Below are positions 14,694 through 23,223 of a stretch of 45,843 nt of DNA, in pieces. The notes under the pieces are model-generated. The model was given only the letters and a program-made list of their open reading frames with translations, did not search any database and was not told the DNA's origin. How positions within the stretch are numbered: the first letter of the stretch is position 1; each line of letters starts with the position of its first letter. Origin of the DNA: Anaerolineae bacterium (GTDB taxonomy: Bacteria; Chloroflexota; Anaerolineae; UBA4142; SHND01); contig JAJTXZ010000035.1 of assembly GCA_021463195.1 (NCBI GenBank), forward strand, positions 1 to 45,843, written 5' to 3'. Position numbers and translations under genes: made by a program.

Positions 14694-16354
14694 ATGCGCC
14701 AAATCAGAACCTTGTTGTACGCGCTCCTCGCGTGTGTTTTCCTCGTTAATTGCGGTCAAACGGCGACGACCCAAGATACCGAAATCGCGCTCAATCTCGG
14801 CGCTGAACCGGCAGCGCTCGATCCTCTGTTAGCTACTGACCCGCCGACGATTCAACTCGACCAACTTTTGTTCTCGAATTTGACGCAACTGAATGAAAGT
14901 GACGGCGCGCCGCAACCAGGTCTCGCGCGCGAATGGCTAGTCTCGCCCGATGGGTTGATTTGGGAATTTCGCTTGCGTGAGGATGTGTGGTGGGTCAAAT
15001 ATGACGCGGTGGAAGACGAAATTGTCAAGCTGCGGACGCTTAACGCGGACGATGTGGTGTACAGCGTGCAGCGTTTGTTTGACCCGCGCACCGCGTCGGG
15101 CTATGCCGCGCGTTTTGCGCCGTTGATTCGTGACGCGGAACGACTTGTGCGCGCCGACCCACGCACTTCGCCGGATGATTTGCAGCGTTTTGCGGATGAA
15201 TTGGGCGTCCGTAAAACGGGCGAATACAGTGTGCAGTTTGAATTGAATGCGCCGACTTCGGCGTTTCCGACGATTGTGGGCGCATGGCTTGGACGGGTGG
15301 TGCCGCGCGAAAATATCGCCGAGCATGGCGTTCGTTGGACCGAGATTGGCACGATGTGGACGAGCGGGCCTTATGTGTTGGTAGACCGCGAACCGTTTCG
15401 TTATTTGTTGTTGCGGAAAAATCCCGCGTACTATGACGCGGCAAAGGTTGAAATCGAACACTTGCGTTTCCGATTGCTGCCGGATGTAGCTTCGGCGCTC
15501 GACGCGTATTTGCGCGGCGAATTGGATACCACCGATCCGTACGATAGCATCGAAGGCGCTAATTTGGATCGCGTGCGCGCGGATCCCGCGCTTGGACGCG
15601 ATTTGAAATTGTTGCCCGGTTTATGCACGCAATATATTGGTTTTAATACGAGCAAGCCGCCGTTTGACGCGGTGGAGCTGCGGCAAGCATTCGCGCAGGC
15701 GTTGAATCGCGAGGATGTGGTGGCGCAAACGTTTGATTTGGGCGAACCGGCGCGCTGGTTTACGCCGCCTCAAGTGAATGCCGCGCCGGATGTGAACGCG
15801 GATATCGGAATTGATTTTAACGCGCCGCTCGCCAAGAGCGCGCTCGATCAAGCGCGCGTCGCCGGTTTGCGTTTGCCTGCCGCGTTGACGTTTGGCACGA
15901 ATACGAATCCGGTTTTTATTGACGCGGCGGTGGCGGCGATTCAAAATTGGCGCGCGACGCTCGCGGCATCCATCACGGTCGAGGATGCGCCGTGGGAAGC
16001 GTATTTGGAACAGCTGGCTCAAGACCCCCCCCCTTGTTTCGGATGGGCTATTGCGGTCAATATCCGGACGCGCACAATTTTTTGTACGACGCGTGGCATT
16101 CCGGTTCGCCGTACAATTTTACAAAATGGTCGTCGTCCGCCTTTGACGCGCTGGTTTCCGAAGCGGCGCGCGAGACGGATGCGCTCAAGCGCCGCCAGCT
16201 GTATTCGCGCGCGGAAAAAATTTTGGTGGAGCAGGATGTGGCGCTTATTCCGCTGGTGTGGAGTCAGCGCGCGGTGTTGACGCGCGCGCGGGTGGAACGC
16301 AAATTCGCGGTGATGGAAGGGTATGATCGCATCGAATATTGGAGATTGAAATAG
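14694..16354 (+). CDS. peptide-type solute-binding lipoprotein (SBP family 5), frameshifted
   Basis: N-terminal signal peptide with lipobox VNC (MRQIRTLLYALLACVFLVNC), so ATG 14694 is preferred to ATG 14613, which only adds 27 unlike residues. The body matches family-5 binding proteins (ALDPLLATDPPT near the start, TSGPYVLVDREPFRYLLLRKNP in the middle). The frame breaks at a run of nine C (16025-16033): upstream ends in LEQLAQDPPP, while the expected continuation LFRMGYCGQYPDAHNFLYD is in the frame one base back and runs to the stop at 16352-16354. A run of ten (or seven) C would restore about 553 residues. It is either a sequencing miscount, a phase-variable tract, or a young pseudogene. It would deliver peptides to the permeases downstream. 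Confidence 0.82.
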
Positions 16355-16469
16355 CCGCGCTGCCGCGTCGCGCGCGATGCGCGGGATACACTCACCGCGA
16401 TTTAATGCGCGCTTTAATTCGTTTTGGTACGCTCTGGAAACGAAATTTTTTATTCAATGCAGCGCGGTC

Positions 16470-16498
16470 TTGACACTCCCTATTCGTTATGATAGGAT
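16470..16498 (+). promoter_or_regulatory. strong sigma70 promoter for the first transporter operon
   Basis: TTGACA (16470-16475), 17-nt spacer, TAGGAT (16493-16498). The leader to the start at 16602 can form a stem CGGCTTG (16503-16509) / CAAGCCG (16547-16553) enclosing a smaller GCGAGT/ACTCGC hairpin. Confidence 0.75.
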
Positions 16499-16601
16499 TT
16501 CACGGCTTGCGAGTGGAACAACTCGCGATTGAAATTTTTCGAGTGTCAAGCCGACTGGTGAAAAAGGGCGGCTTTGGGCTGTCCGTTGGAGGAAGTTGGA
16601 A

Positions 16602-18365
16602 ATGTCTGAAAATCGCGGCTTGATTGCCGTTGTCGTTATTCTGCTGATTGCTTTGATTGGGGTGGTCTGTGTGGGCGTCGGCGCGCTGGTGTATTGTCCG
16701 CAACCGGGCAGTCTATGCGCGGGTCTGTTTGGCGCGCCGAACAATGTTTCGCAAAATAATCCATCCCAGCCGCAGCCGACGGGGGCGCCGAATCAAAATC
16801 AAGGTCAGAATCAAAATCCGAATCAGGATCCGTCGAGCGGCAGCTCGGCGCCCGCCGGAAATGTTTTGCGTTTGCCCGGCGGCAGCGGTATGGGCGGCGA
16901 TCCGCCTACGCTCGATCCCGCCAATACTAGCGATGTAGAATCGGCGACGTATATTGTCGAAATTTTTAGCGGGCTGGTGGGCTTTAACAAAGATTTGAAG
17001 ATTGTGCCAGACCTCGCCGAAAAATGGGATGTGAGCAATGATGGCAAGACGTACACGTTTACGCTGCGCCAAAATGCAAAGTTCCATGACGGCCGTCCGG
17101 TGACAGCGCAAGATGTCAAATATTCGCTCGAACGCGCCGCCGACCCGCGCACGCGTTCCACCGTGTCGCCGTTGTATTTGGGCGATATTACCGGTTTCAT
17201 GGACAAGTACACTGGCAAGGCGACCGAAGTCAGCGGGGTCAAAGTCATTGATAATTACACCATTCAGATTGACATTGACAAACCGATTTCGTATTTTCTG
17301 GCGGCGTTGGCGCATCCGACTTCGTACGTTGTGGACAAGTTCAACGTTGAATCGGGCGAACAGCCGTGGTATTTGAAACCGAATGGCACGGGGCCCTTCA
17401 AGTTGGCGCAATGGGACCAGGGGCAGCAAATCGTTCTCGAAAAGAACGCGGATTATTATGGCGACGTCAAACCTTCTGTAGACCGCATCGAATTTATGCT
17501 CGGCGGCGGTTCGGCGATGACGCGTTATGAGAATGGCGATTTGGACGCGACGCGCGTTTCGATTGCGGATATCGAGCGCGTTAGCGACCCGGCGAGTCCG
17601 TTGAACAAGGAATTGTCGGTTGACCCGCAACTTTCGACTTCGTTTATTGTGTTTAATACGCGCAAGCCGCCGTTCGATGACCCGAAAGTGCGGATGGCGT
17701 TTGCGATGTCCGTTGACCGCGAAAAATTGAATGATGTCGTATTCAAAAAGATGTCAACGGTGGCGACAGGTATTTTGCCGCAGGCGTTTCCGGGCTTTAA
17801 TCCGGATTTGAAAGGTATTCCGTATGATCCCGAAGGCGCCAAGAAATTGTTGGCGGAATCGAAATACGCGAGCGGTTTGCCGGATATTGTGTGGAGCACA
17901 GTGGGCGGCGGCGGCACGGCCGGTTCGGATGTGCAAGCGATTGCGGAAATGCTCAAGGAAAATTTGGGCGCGAACATTTCGGTGGAGCAAACCGATTGGG
18001 CGACCTATCTTTCGCAAATCAACGGCACCAATATTGATTTCCAGATGTTCGATATTGGTTGGAGCGCGGATTATGTGGACCCGCATAATTTTATCGGGCT
18101 GTTATTTCGCGGCGGCAGTTTGAATAACTGGAGCGGTTATGACAATCCGGCGGTTAATCAACTGATTGACGCGGCGAGCGTCGAACCGAGTTTGGAAAAG
18201 CGCATCGGCGAATATCAACAAGCGGAAGAAAAGATTCTCCAAGATGCGCCGGTGTTGCCGCTGACGTACGGGCGCGATTACTGGTTGACCAAACCGTATG
18301 TCAAGGGCGCGTTTTATCCGCCGTTGGTGATTGAACGGCTCAAGTACATTACGCTGGCAAGATAG
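16602..18365 (+). CDS. peptide-type solute-binding protein (SBP family 5), membrane-anchored
   Basis: Protein of 587 residues. The N-terminus (MSENRGLIAVVVILLIALIGVV) is a membrane anchor without a convincing lipobox. A Gln/Asn/Pro-rich linker follows to about residue 85 and then a full family-5 domain: DPPTLDPANTSDVESATYIVEIFSG-type opening, ALERAADPRT-like segment (KYSLERAADP), NGTGPFKLAQW, and F-D-I-G-W-S-A-D-Y-V-D-P-H-N-F near the C-terminus. A GGAGG site 9 bp upstream supports ATG 16602. It is the second of two consecutive binding-protein genes before the permeases and is followed by a strong hairpin at 18382-18416. The ligand is inferred to be an oligopeptide. Confidence 0.92.
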   Translation: MSENRGLIAVVVILLIALIGVVCVGVGALVYCPQPGSLCAGLFGAPNNVSQNNPSQPQPTGAPNQNQGQNQNPNQDPSSGSSAPAGNVLRLPGGSGMGGDPPTLDPANTSDVESATYIVEIFSGLVGFNKDLKIVPDLAEKWDVSNDGKTYTFTLRQNAKFHDGRPVTAQDVKYSLERAADPRTRSTVSPLYLGDITGFMDKYTGKATEVSGVKVIDNYTIQIDIDKPISYFLAALAHPTSYVVDKFNVESGEQPWYLKPNGTGPFKLAQWDQGQQIVLEKNADYYGDVKPSVDRIEFMLGGGSAMTRYENGDLDATRVSIADIERVSDPASPLNKELSVDPQLSTSFIVFNTRKPPFDDPKVRMAFAMSVDREKLNDVVFKKMSTVATGILPQAFPGFNPDLKGIPYDPEGAKKLLAESKYASGLPDIVWSTVGGGGTAGSDVQAIAEMLKENLGANISVEQTDWATYLSQINGTNIDFQMFDIGWSADYVDPHNFIGLLFRGGSLNNWSGYDNPAVNQLIDAASVEPSLEKRIGEYQQAEEKILQDAPVLPLTYGRDYWLTKPYVKGAFYPPLVIERLKYITLAR

Positions 18366-18381
18366 CAAGAGCGCTTTTATC

Positions 18382-18416
18382 GCACGCGGACGCAAATTTA
18401 ATTTGCGTCCGCGTGC
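18382..18416 (+). promoter_or_regulatory. hairpin between binding-protein and permease genes
   Basis: Perfect 17-bp inverted repeat (18382-18398 and 18400-18416) around one base, followed by AGTTTTTA. It is the usual position of a partial terminator or mRNA-stabilising stem that lets the binding protein be made in excess over the permeases. Confidence 0.7.
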
Positions 18417-18445
18417 AGTTTTTATCGAACGTTCCCGTCCGATTT

Positions 18446-19402
18446 ATGTTCGCATATATTATCCGCCGTTTGCTCTGGCTGCCGGTCCTGCTCGTGTTGA
18501 TTTCGATGGTCACATTTTGGCTGGGCTTGTATGGCCCCGGCGACCCGGTGCAAGTGATGATGGGTTTGCGCACCAATCCCAAAATCGTCGAGCAGGTTCG
18601 GCAAGAATATGGTTTTGATAAACCATTCCTCGTGCAGTATTGGAACTATATAACTAACGCGCTGCAAGGAAATTTTGGCTATTCGCTGGTCAAGTATCAA
18701 GGGCAGCGCGTGAGCGATTTAATCGCGAAACGGCTCCCGGTCACGTTGCAATTAAATCTGGTCGCGATTGTGTGGAGTGTTCCGCTCGGCATCGCGCTGG
18801 GCATTTTCGCCGCGCTCTATCGCAAATCGTGGCTGGATGTCTTGTTGCGCGTGATCGTGATTTTGGGCATCTCGATGCCGATTATTGGCTTGCAGCCCGT
18901 GCTGAATTTTTTGCTTTCGCGCAAACATGAAATCGGCGCGGTGACGCTTGGGCCGTTTTTGCCGCCGGGGGGCTGGCAAGGTATTTTCGCGCCGCATATT
19001 ATTCAACCCGCGTTCATTTTGGGTTTGGGTTTGCTTGCGGTGTACACGCGCCAAACGCGCGCGGCAATGATTCAAGTGATGAATTCGGATTATGTGCGGA
19101 CCGCGCGCGCGAAGGGTTTAAAAGAGTGGACGGTGGTGATGCGCCACGCGCTGCGGAATGCCGCGATCCCGTTGATAACGATTATCGGTTTTACGTTGGC
19201 GGGCTTGTTCGCGGGTTCGTTTTTGGTCGAACAATTTTATGCGATTCCCGGGGTGGGCGCCTTGGCGTACGAATCGTTGTTGTCTAAAGAATATTATATT
19301 ATTATGGCGTTCACGCTGATTGCGGCGACGGTCTATGTGATTGTGAATTTGTTGATTGATATCGCGTACGCGTTCGCCGACCCGCGCATTCGGTACAAAT
19401 AA
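18446..19402 (+). CDS. peptide ABC transporter permease, DppB/OppB type
   Basis: Protein of 318 residues with about six membrane helices, starting MFAYIIRRLLWLPVLLVLIS, the typical DppB opening. The EAA-type loop that contacts the ATPase is DYVRTARAKGLKE, and the C-terminus AYAFADPRIRYK is characteristic. ATG 18446 is chosen over ATG 18413 because the conserved N-terminus starts there. It forms the channel with the DppC-type partner, whose start lies one base after this stop. Confidence 0.93.
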   Translation: MFAYIIRRLLWLPVLLVLISMVTFWLGLYGPGDPVQVMMGLRTNPKIVEQVRQEYGFDKPFLVQYWNYITNALQGNFGYSLVKYQGQRVSDLIAKRLPVTLQLNLVAIVWSVPLGIALGIFAALYRKSWLDVLLRVIVILGISMPIIGLQPVLNFLLSRKHEIGAVTLGPFLPPGGWQGIFAPHIIQPAFILGLGLLAVYTRQTRAAMIQVMNSDYVRTARAKGLKEWTVVMRHALRNAAIPLITIIGFTLAGLFAGSFLVEQFYAIPGVGALAYESLLSKEYYIIMAFTLIAATVYVIVNLLIDIAYAFADPRIRYK

Positions 19403-19403
19403 T

Positions 19404-20384
19404 ATGGCAGCGCAAACGACGACGCTTGAGCAGGCGCAAACGATGACGCTTAAACCGCGTCCGGCGTGGTATGAAACGTGGTTGCGGTTTTCGCGTAATG
19501 TGCCGGCGCTGTTGGGTTTGATCATTATTGTGGCGTTGATATTCACCGCGTTGTTTGCGCCCGCGCTGGCGCCGTTCGATTATGCCAAAACCAATTTGGA
19601 TAATGTGGAGCAGCCGCCGAGCGCGGCGCATTGGTTAGGCACGGACCAACTGGGCCGCGATATGTTGAGCCGTCTGATTTATGGCGCGCGTTCGGTGGTT
19701 TTTGTCATTGCGGTCGTTTCGATTATTTCGCTCACGCTCGGTTTGACGTTGGGCGCCGTCGCCGGATATTTTGGCGGTATCGTGGATACCGTTATTTCGC
19801 GCGTCATTGATTTTTTATTCGCCTTTCCCGAACTATTGTTTATTTTCTTTATCGCCGCCACCATCAAGCCCGGGATTGTCGGCAATCTAAAAAGTTTCGC
19901 GTTAGCGAATAATTTGCCATGGCTCACCGAGTTTGTGCGTTCAGGGTATGCCGATTATTTGGTGGTAATGATTGCCTTGAGTATTCTCGGCTGGGGCGGC
20001 TTGGCGCGTTTGGTGCGCGGCCAAATTTTGGCGCTGCGCGAAAATGATTTTGTGTTGAGCGCGGAATGTGTGGGCGTGCCAGCGCATAAAATTATTTTTC
20101 GTTATCTGCTGCCCAACTCGCTGGCGCCGATTTTGGTTTCGATTTCGATGGGCTTGGGCGGAATCGCTTTGGCGGAAGGAGTGCTGGCGTATTTGGGGAT
20201 TGGCTTGCAGCCGCCCAATCCCAGCTGGGGGATTATTCTTTCGGATAATGTGGGACGCTATTGGCGCGAATGGCCCGAAATGTTGTGGCTGATTTTCATT
20301 CCGTTCGTGATTATGGCTGCGGTGGTATTTGCGTTCAATTTTGTTGGCGATGGTTTGAATGAGGCGTTCAATCCCGAATTGTAG
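19404..20384 (+). CDS. peptide ABC transporter permease, DppC/OppC type
   Basis: Protein of 326 residues. It has the soluble N-terminal stretch, first helix ALLGLIIIVALIFTALFAP and the DppC hallmark HWLGTDQLGRDMLSRLIYGARSV. The EAA region is altered to A-E-C-V-G-V-P-A-H-K. A long loop between helices includes NLKSFALANNLPWLTEFVRSG. It starts one nucleotide after the DppB-type stop codon (tight coupling). The C-terminus FVGDGLNEAFNPEL matches the family's D-x-L-R-D-A-x-D-P ending. Confidence 0.93.
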   Translation: MAAQTTTLEQAQTMTLKPRPAWYETWLRFSRNVPALLGLIIIVALIFTALFAPALAPFDYAKTNLDNVEQPPSAAHWLGTDQLGRDMLSRLIYGARSVVFVIAVVSIISLTLGLTLGAVAGYFGGIVDTVISRVIDFLFAFPELLFIFFIAATIKPGIVGNLKSFALANNLPWLTEFVRSGYADYLVVMIALSILGWGGLARLVRGQILALRENDFVLSAECVGVPAHKIIFRYLLPNSLAPILVSISMGLGGIALAEGVLAYLGIGLQPPNPSWGIILSDNVGRYWREWPEMLWLIFIPFVIMAAVVFAFNFVGDGLNEAFNPEL

Positions 20385-20478
20385 GCGCGATTGGAAATTT
20401 TGGACATTTGATTTATGATTATGGCGGCGCGCGCGGATAATATGGTGCGGGCTGGAATTTTAAGCTGGCTGGCTGTCC

Positions 20479-20507
20479 TTGAAAACAATTTCAAAGCGCG
20501 TTAAACT
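20479..20507 (+). promoter_or_regulatory. promoter for the ATPase pair
   Basis: TTGAAA (20479-20484), 17-nt spacer, TAAACT (20502-20507), about 75 nt before ATG 20583. It would let the two ATPase genes be expressed independently of the upstream permeases. Confidence 0.5.
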
Positions 20508-20582
20508 AAAGGATGCGTATCCGCAGATTTTAGGATGAATGCGCTAAAATCATAAATTCGCGATTTTTCCGCAGGGGGCTTT

Positions 20583-21614
20583 ATGAGCAACGTACTGCTC
20601 GATGTTCGTAATCTACGCACAGAGTTTGTCACACAGGACGGCGTCGTCCACGCGGTCAACGGCGTAACGTTCGCGCTGGAAGAAGGCGAAACCTTAGGGG
20701 TCGTCGGCGAATCGGGTTCGGGCAAATCGGTCTCGATGCTGACGGTGATGCGCCTGATTCCGATGCCACCCGGGCGCATTCCTTCGGGCGAGGTGTTGTT
20801 TCAGGGTCAAGACCTTTTGAAATTGTCTTCGGAAGAGATGCGTCAGATTCGCGGCAATAAAATCGCGATGATTTTTCAAGACCCGATGACGTCGCTCAAT
20901 CCCGTCTTGACCATCGGCACGCAAATCACCGAAGCGCTGGAACTGCATCTGGGCATGAACAAGGAAAAGGCGCGCAAGCGCGCCGCCGAATTGCTCAAGA
21001 TGGTGAATATCCCCGAAGCCGAGCGCCGCCTCGATGATTATCCGCATCAATTCTCCGGCGGGATGCGTCAACGCGTCATGATTGCGATGGGTCTTTCGTG
21101 TTCGCCGCAACTGCTCATCGCGGACGAGCCGACCACCGCGCTCGATGTGACGATTCAGGCGCAAATCACCGATATTATTAAACGGCTCAAGCATGAACTC
21201 GGCATGGCGATTATTTGGATTACACACGATTTGGGCGTGATTGCCGGTTTGGCAGACCGCATCAATGTCATGTATTCCGGTTACATTGTCGAGACCGCGC
21301 AAACCAAAGAGCTCTTTGCGAATCCGCTGCATCCGTATACGGTTGGGCTGCTGGGTTCGATTCCGCGTTTGGACGATAACCAAAAAGAAAAACTCACGCC
21401 GATCGAAGGGCTGCCGCCGGATTTGGTCAATATGCCAATCGGCTGCCCCTTTTACGCGCGCTGCGCGTTCGGCACCGACAAGTGCCAACAGGAAAATCCG
21501 CCGCTCATGTCGGTTGGCGTCAAACATTGGTCTGCTTGTTGGAATTATGAAGCCGTCCGCGCTAAACGCGACGAGATTTTGCGCCGTAATGTGGCACAGC
21601 CCGCAGCGGTGTAG
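20583..21614 (+). CDS. peptide ABC transporter ATPase, DppD/OppD type
   Basis: Protein of 343 residues. Walker A GESGSGKS, Q-loop FQDPMTSLNP, signature FSGGMRQR, Walker B LLIADEPTTALD and H-loop ITHD are all intact. The C-terminal extension carries the oligopeptide-type Cys set (GCPFYARCAFGTDKC and a later SAC), which in DppD of a thermophile holds an iron-sulfur cluster. It forms a heterodimer with the ATPase encoded 21 nt downstream. These two are the only transporter ATPases in the window, although three permease pairs are present. Confidence 0.95.
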   Translation: MSNVLLDVRNLRTEFVTQDGVVHAVNGVTFALEEGETLGVVGESGSGKSVSMLTVMRLIPMPPGRIPSGEVLFQGQDLLKLSSEEMRQIRGNKIAMIFQDPMTSLNPVLTIGTQITEALELHLGMNKEKARKRAAELLKMVNIPEAERRLDDYPHQFSGGMRQRVMIAMGLSCSPQLLIADEPTTALDVTIQAQITDIIKRLKHELGMAIIWITHDLGVIAGLADRINVMYSGYIVETAQTKELFANPLHPYTVGLLGSIPRLDDNQKEKLTPIEGLPPDLVNMPIGCPFYARCAFGTDKCQQENPPLMSVGVKHWSACWNYEAVRAKRDEILRRNVAQPAAV

Positions 21615-21635
21615 AGGAATCAAGGAGCCACATCA

Positions 21636-22670
21636 ATGACCATTGAAGCGCAGACTCGCGCTGCCCCAGCCAAGCTTGAGCAAAAAGCCGGCGGCGATAA
21701 TTCAATTCTGTTGGATGTACGCAACCTAAAAAAATATTTTCCGATTACGCAAGGCATCTTGGTGCAAAAAAAAGTCGCGGATGTCAAGGCGGTGGATGGC
21801 GTCACTTTTCATGTCAAGCAGGGCGAGACATTAGGTCTGGTGGGCGAATCGGGTTGTGGCAAATCCACCACCGGGCGCACCATCTTGCAATTGTACCGCC
21901 CGACCGAAGGCCAAGTCTTGTTTCGCGGCAAAGATTTAGCGCAGCTCAAAGGCGAAGAATTACGCCAGATGCGCAGCGACATGCAAATGATTTTTCAAGA
22001 CCCGTACGCGTCATTGAATCCGCGCATGACCGTCGGCGATATTGTCGCCGAGCCGCTGGAAGTGCATAACATCGCCAAAGGCAAAGAACGCAAAGAACGC
22101 GTCCAGGAACTTTTGCGAATCGTCGGTTTGAATCCGTACTTTATCAATCGCTATCCGCACGAATTTTCCGGCGGTCAACGTCAACGCATTGGGATCGCGC
22201 GCTCGATTGCGGTGAATCCCGATTTTATTGTCTGCGATGAACCGATTAGCGCGTTGGATGTTTCGATTCAGGCGCAAATCATTAACCTGCTGGAAGAATT
22301 GCAAGAACATCTTGGTCTGACCTATTTATTTATCGCGCACGACCTTTCGGTGGTGCGGCATATTTCCGATCGGGTGGCGGTGATGTATCTCGGCAAAATT
22401 GTCGAATTGACCGATAGCCGCGCGTTATATGCCAATCCACTGCATCCCTACACTCGCGCGCTGCTTTCTGCCGTGCCGATTCCCGATCCCATCATCGAAG
22501 AAAAACGCGAGCGGATTATTCTCGTCGGCGATGTGCCGAGTCCGGTGAATCCACCCAAGGGCTGCCGTTTTCATACGCGCTGCCCGCTCGTGATTCCCAT
22601 TTGTAAAGAGGTCGCGCCAGAATGGCGCGATGTCGGCAATGGGCATTTTGTCGAGTGTCACGTGGTCTAG
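21636..22670 (+). CDS. peptide ABC transporter ATPase, DppF/OppF type
   Basis: Protein of 344 residues. Walker [25 protein letters not shown]-loop, signature FSGGQRQR, Walker [14 protein letters not shown]-loop IAHD. The [14 protein letters not shown]-terminal insertion is typical of DppF/OppF. The C-terminal Cys residues ([15 protein letters not shown] and later FVEC) match its family. It closes the first transporter run; the next promoter lies about 95 nt downstream. Confidence 0.95.
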   Translation: MTIEAQTRAAPAKLEQKAGGDNSILLDVRNLKKYFPITQGILVQKKVADVKAVDGVTFHVKQGETLGLVGESGCGKSTTGRTILQLYRPTEGQVLFRGKDLAQLKGEELRQMRSDMQMIFQDPYASLNPRMTVGDIVAEPLEVHNIAKGKERKERVQELLRIVGLNPYFINRYPHEFSGGQRQRIGIARSIAVNPDFIVCDEPISALDVSIQAQIINLLEELQEHLGLTYLFIAHDLSVVRHISDRVAVMYLGKIVELTDSRALYANPLHPYTRALLSAVPIPDPIIEEKRERIILVGDVPSPVNPPKGCRFHTRCPLVIPICKEVAPEWRDVGNGHFVECHVV

Positions 22671-22675
22671 CATAA

Positions 22676-22753
22676 ATTCCGATTTAGGAGCAGAGAGAGA
22701 CCCGCAGGATTTTCGGAAACCCTGCGGGTCTAGAAATCTGGATAAATCACCAG
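22676..22753. mobile_element. chimeric palindromic element (type-A right end)
   Basis: Core stem AGACCCGCAGG (22698-22708) / CCTGCGGGTCT (22721-22731). To the right, GAAATCTGGATAAATCACCAG-like sequence equals the end of type-A copies. To the left, ATTCCGATTT matches the left flank of the element at 36995 instead. No target duplication was found. Confidence 0.55.
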
Positions 22754-22764
22754 TCGCTTTTTGT

Positions 22765-22793
22765 TTGACGCGTATTTGGAACTATGTTATAGT
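22765..22793 (+). promoter_or_regulatory. strong sigma70 promoter for the second transporter operon
   Basis: TTGACG (22765-22770), 17-nt spacer, TATAGT (22788-22793). The -35 box begins 11 nt after the CACCAG end of the repeat, the same layout as at 12453-12493. Confidence 0.75.
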
Positions 22794-23026
22794 CGCGCTA
22801 GCAGACATCCTCTCTCAACTTGTTCGATGTCATGTTACGCGTAGCCCTATTCACGGGCGCGAATGCTTCAGCGAGACTATGAGAACATTCCACTGTTCCA
22901 TGCTTTAACGAGTTAAAGTCTCTTTATTCTGCGGACCTCGACAATGATGTCACTCCTCACATGTTTGGCGATGAATTGTTTCGCTGAGCGAAATCACATC
23001 GCAATGCGCCAAAGCTCAATTCCAAA

Positions 23027-23034
23027 GGAGGTGA
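23027..23034 (+). promoter_or_regulatory. orphan Shine-Dalgarno sequence in the leader
   Basis: AAAGGAGGTGA, a full complement of the 16S rRNA 3' end, lies 197 nt before the real start codon with no start codon at a usable distance. A matching one is at 27688-27695 in the next leader. Confidence 0.45.
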
Positions 23035-23223
23035 AAACAGTCGCTACAATCTTGACGCTGTAATAACCAATCTGTATGCACTCGATTCTTTATTGCGCGC
23101 GGTCACCTTGAATTGGCGACGCGACCCGCCTGATAGTTTTGTGTCACGCGGTGTCTTGCAGTGAGAATTCGAGCATCAAACGGCACACCTATTTGTGTCA
23201 TAAATTCGCAGGAGGAGAAGGAA

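Larger units (their letters stand above)
22671..23223. other. gene-free region: chimeric repeat, promoter and long leader
   Basis: This 553-bp gap holds a palindromic repeat (22676-22753), a strong promoter (22765-22793) and a leader of about 420 nt. Within the leader are a hairpin (GCGATG at 22968 with CATCGC at 22997-23002, enclosing TTTCGC/GCGAAA) and an orphan GGAGGTGA at 23027-23034. No coding frame is convincing. Confidence 0.65.
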
